The notes beneath the pieces are model-generated. The model was not told the origin of the DNA, searched no databases, and saw only the letters and a program-made list of their open reading frames with translations. Position numbers and translations under genes: made by a program. Positions 7,456-9,069 of a DNA stretch of 9,069 nt are shown in pieces. How positions within the stretch are numbered: position 1 is the first letter of the stretch; each line of letters opens with the position of its first letter. Source of the stretch: Cryomorphaceae bacterium (lineage in GTDB: Bacteria; Bacteroidota; Bacteroidia; Flavobacteriales; UBA7312); assembly GCA_018608925.1 (NCBI GenBank), contig JABAYQ010000012.1, forward strand, positions 1-9,069, written 5' to 3'.

Positions 7456-7803
7456 ATGCCAAGATCGGTAAACGCTGTCGCAGCCAAAGCTAGGAGAAAA
7501 AAAGTAATTGATGCTGCCAAAGGTTATTTTGGAAGAAGAAAAAATGTACATACTGTTGCTAAGAATGCAGTTGAGAAAGCAATGCAGTATGCATACATCG
7601 GAAGAAAACAAAAGAAAAGAAACTTTCGTTCTCTTTGGATCACTAGAATTAACGCTGGTGTTAGAGAACACGGAATGTCTTATTCAACTTTTATGGGTGC
7701 AATGTCTAAATCAGGTATTGTTTTAAACAGAAAAGTACTTGCTGATTTAGCAATGAACCATCCTGAAGCATTCAAAAAAGTTATCGAAATAGTAAAAAAA
7801 TAA
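7456..7803 (+). CDS. rplT: 50S ribosomal protein L20
   Basis: L20 binds 23S rRNA early in large-subunit assembly and in several bacteria represses its own operon. The 115-residue product shows the family pattern. The basic N-terminal extension is [20 protein letters not shown] (1-20), followed by [22 protein letters not shown] (21-42) and [18 protein letters not shown] (about 45-62). The globular domain contains [17 protein letters not shown] (64-80) and [18 protein letters not shown] (about 89-106). Length is normal and the ATG at 7456 gives the expected MPRS start. The 75-nt gap from rpmI holds a hairpin that may regulate it. A strong intrinsic terminator follows about 20 nt after the stop, so this is the last gene of the operon. 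Confidence 0.98.
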   Translation: MPRSVNAVAAKARRKKVIDAAKGYFGRRKNVHTVAKNAVEKAMQYAYIGRKQKKRNFRSLWITRINAGVREHGMSYSTFMGAMSKSGIVLNRKVLADLAMNHPEAFKKVIEIVKK

Positions 7804-7823
7804 ACTTTTTTGCAAATTAAATT

Positions 7824-7852
7824 AAAGTCCATCCATTCGGATGGACTTTTTT
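7824..7852 (+). terminator. intrinsic terminator of the thrS-infC-rpmI-rplT operon
   Basis: A perfect 8-bp stem, GTCCATCC (7827-7834) with GGATGGAC (7839-7846), closes a 4-nt ATTC loop. It is flanked by AAA and followed by six Ts (7847-7852). It lies about 20 nt after the rplT stop. The cold-shock promoter begins only a few bases further on. Confidence 0.92.
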
Positions 7853-7854
7853 AT

Positions 7855-7862
7855 TACCTTTG
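7855..7862 (+). promoter_or_regulatory. Bacteroidota-type -7 promoter element for the cold-shock gene
   Basis: TACCTTTG fits TAnnTTTG exactly and lies 22 nt before the ATG at 7885, placing the transcript start near 7867-7872. The leader would be only about 15 nt, unlike the long structured cspA leader of E. coli. The expected -33 position falls inside the rplT terminator hairpin, where no TTG is present. Confidence 0.65.
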
Positions 7863-7884
7863 CGCCAAATTAAATTATTATAAT

Positions 7885-8076
7885 ATGAATACTGGAACAG
7901 TAAAATTTTTTAACGGAACCAAAGGTTACGGTTTTATTAAAGAGGACGAAACGGATAAGGAGTACTTTGTACACATCTCTGGAGTAATCGATGAAATTAG
8001 TGAAAATGACAAAGTTACATTTGACTTGGAGGAAGGCCGTAAAGGCTTGAATGCAACGAATGTAAGATTAGCATAA
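7885..8076 (+). CDS. cold-shock domain protein (CspA family)
   Basis: This small single-stranded nucleic-acid-binding protein of the CSD family is thought to act as an RNA chaperone. The 63-residue product is a single cold-shock domain: MNTGTVKFFNGTKGYGFI, with RNP1 KGYGFI (13-18) and RNP2 YFVHIS (27-32), then VTFDLEEGRKGLNATNVRLA. The ATG at 7885 is chosen although the frame is open further upstream. It gives the standard N-terminus, and upstream codons would have to be read through the rplT terminator and the -7 element. It has its own promoter and terminator, so it is monocistronic. Paralogues are common in a genome, so cspA/B/C cannot be assigned. Cold induction is not shown by the sequence. 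Confidence 0.95.
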   Translation: MNTGTVKFFNGTKGYGFIKEDETDKEYFVHISGVIDEISENDKVTFDLEEGRKGLNATNVRLA

Positions 8077-8090
8077 TAAACTAACATTAC

Positions 8091-8123
8091 AAAAAAAGCT
8101 CCTTTTTAAGGAGCTTTTTTTTT
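8091..8123. terminator. bidirectional intrinsic terminator between the cold-shock and TPR genes
   Basis: GCTCCTT (8098-8104) pairs with AAGGAGC (8108-8114) around a TTT loop. The stem is extended by seven As (8091-8097) against nine Ts (8115-8123). Read on either strand the stem is followed by a T-run, so it can end both the + strand cold-shock transcript and the - strand TPR transcript. The TPR stop codon (8122-8124) touches its edge. Confidence 0.9.
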
Positions 8124-9069
8124 ATCTAATTTTTGATAATTCAATCTTGGCCTCCCTAAAGTCAGGGTCAACCTCTAAGGCTTTCTTAAAATCATAAGCT
8201 GCTTTTTGAAACTCCCCCAAACCTTTAAAGCATAATCCCCTACTATAAAACGCCGTAGCGAATCCAGGATTAGCATAAATTACTTCTGAGAAGTAATTAG
8301 CACCATTAAGATATTCTTGCTGTAAAAGGGAGATGTAACCTAAATTATAGTAAGCATCAATAAACTTAGGATCAAATCGCAAGAGAGCTGAATAACATTT
8401 TTTAGCTTCTTCCAACTTAAAAATGTCCTGATAGTACTTCCCTTTATTATATAAAACTCTTGTAGAAGTCGAATCTACAAGTAATGCATTGTCAAAATAG
8501 AGCTCAGCAATACTGTCTCCTTTTAAGTCATATAAGAGACCTAAGACAAGATAAGCGTCTACATAATAAGGATCTTGCTCAACAGCAGTTTGAAATTGAG
8601 AAATAGCTTTTGTGGTATCACCAATCTTGCAATAGTTTAGGCCTTTGTAATAATAAGCTTCAGACATATACTTATCCATTTTCAGAACACTATTTATATC
8701 GGCCAATGATTCTTTATGTTTATTAACCATAAAGAATAGCTTATACCTTAGAGTAAGGTCTTTAGAGACATTCTTTAGGGTTACAATATCCTTTTCTAAA
8801 AGATACATTGCCTTCCTAAAATATTCCACCTTACCTTTCTGACCTAACTGAAAATAAAGATGTGATAAGTCACTTAAACTTTTATAGTTATTCGAATCTA
8901 GCTGATACAAAAACTCCATATCAAGCAAAGCGCCCTCTAAATTACCTTGAGCAAGAAAAAGGTTAGCTCTAGCATTTAACAATGAAGTGTCATTGGGAGA
9001 ATCAAGCAAGCTTTTACTCAATAAAGAAACAGAAGATCTAAAATCAGTCGCTTGAACTTTTTCTTCTTG
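8122..9069 (-). CDS. tetratricopeptide repeat (TPR) protein, 5' end outside the window
   Basis: The gene reads leftward to TAA at 8122-8124. The frame stays open to the window edge (315 residues visible, beginning QEEKVQATDFRSS), so the N-terminus is missing; a TTG at 9019-9021 is an internal codon, not a convincing start. The protein is built of about eight TPR units of roughly 34 residues. The clearest are AYYYKGLNYCKIGDTTKAIS, AYYNLGYISLLQQEYLNGAN and AFYSRGLCFKGLGEFQKAAY, each followed by a helix ending in a D/NP turn (EQDP, RFDP, YANP, EVDP). TPR arrays are protein-protein interaction scaffolds; no catalytic domain is visible. In Bacteroidota such proteins are often lipoproteins, and the charged start at the edge would suit a segment just after a lipobox, but that cannot be seen. 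The specific role is unknown. Confidence 0.88.
   Translation of the reverse strand, partial: QEEKVQATDFRSSVSLLSKSLLDSPNDTSLLNARANLFLAQGNLEGALLDMEFLYQLDSNNYKSLSDLSHLYFQLGQKGKVEYFRKAMYLLEKDIVTLKNVSKDLTLRYKLFFMVNKHKESLADINSVLKMDKYMSEAYYYKGLNYCKIGDTTKAISQFQTAVEQDPYYVDAYLVLGLLYDLKGDSIAELYFDNALLVDSTSTRVLYNKGKYYQDIFKLEEAKKCYSALLRFDPKFIDAYYNLGYISLLQQEYLNGANYFSEVIYANPGFATAFYSRGLCFKGLGEFQKAAYDFKKALEVDPDFREAKIELSKIR

Noticed and set aside
7810..7884. N-terminal extension of the cold-shock protein (longer open frame)
   Set aside because: It would be encoded by the terminator hairpin and the -7 promoter element and does not resemble the family's N-terminus.
1..9069. Defence system, mobile element, CRISPR array or other unknown multi-gene system
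   Set aside because: All genes but the DUF5683, WbqC-like and TPR genes belong to well-known housekeeping families in a typical order. No transposase, integrase, long repeats or regularly spaced repeats were seen.

Overview
The window looks like chromosomal core DNA from a low-G+C member of the Bacteroidota, most likely a flavobacterium (Flavobacteriia). Four things point there: the AT-rich base composition, exact TAnnTTTG promoter elements in the gaps before thrS and the cold-shock gene, no obvious Shine-Dalgarno sequences before the starts, and protein families such as DUF5683, WbqC-like and a long two-part LepB in an order I remember as typical of the group. Taxonomy is inferred from these traits, not from a marker-gene search.

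Left block (about 1-4697, all + strand): the tail of an unidentified upstream gene, then a DUF5683 membrane protein, dapB (lysine/diaminopimelate pathway), lepB (signal peptidase I), a WbqC-family protein and an acyl-CoA carboxylase carboxyltransferase subunit. The genes are packed head to tail with a 10-nt gap, a 4-nt ATGA overlap, a 14-nt overlap and another 4-nt ATGA overlap. This looks like one translationally coupled operon that enters from upstream.

Middle block (4698-7852, + strand): a promoter, then thrS-infC-rpmI-rplT, the widely conserved translation operon (threonyl-tRNA synthetase, IF3, L35, L20), closed by a strong intrinsic terminator. infC begins with a non-AUG codon (best ATC at 6706) and is broken: about 100 nt covering the interdomain linker and the start of the C-terminal domain are missing and the frame is shifted. 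Because IF3 is normally essential and everything else in the operon is intact, a sequence or assembly error must be excluded first. A well-formed imperfect hairpin lies between rpmI and rplT and is a candidate L20 control element.

Right block (7853-9069): a monocistronic 63-codon cold-shock protein gene with its own promoter directly behind the rplT terminator. It faces, tail to tail, a TPR-repeat protein gene on the minus strand whose 5' end lies beyond the window. One bidirectional terminator serves both.

I found no mobile element, CRISPR array, tRNA, rRNA or defence system. There is no stretch over 300 nt without a gene. I see no clear evidence for a new multi-gene system; the points most worth following up are the damaged infC and the rpmI-rplT hairpin.
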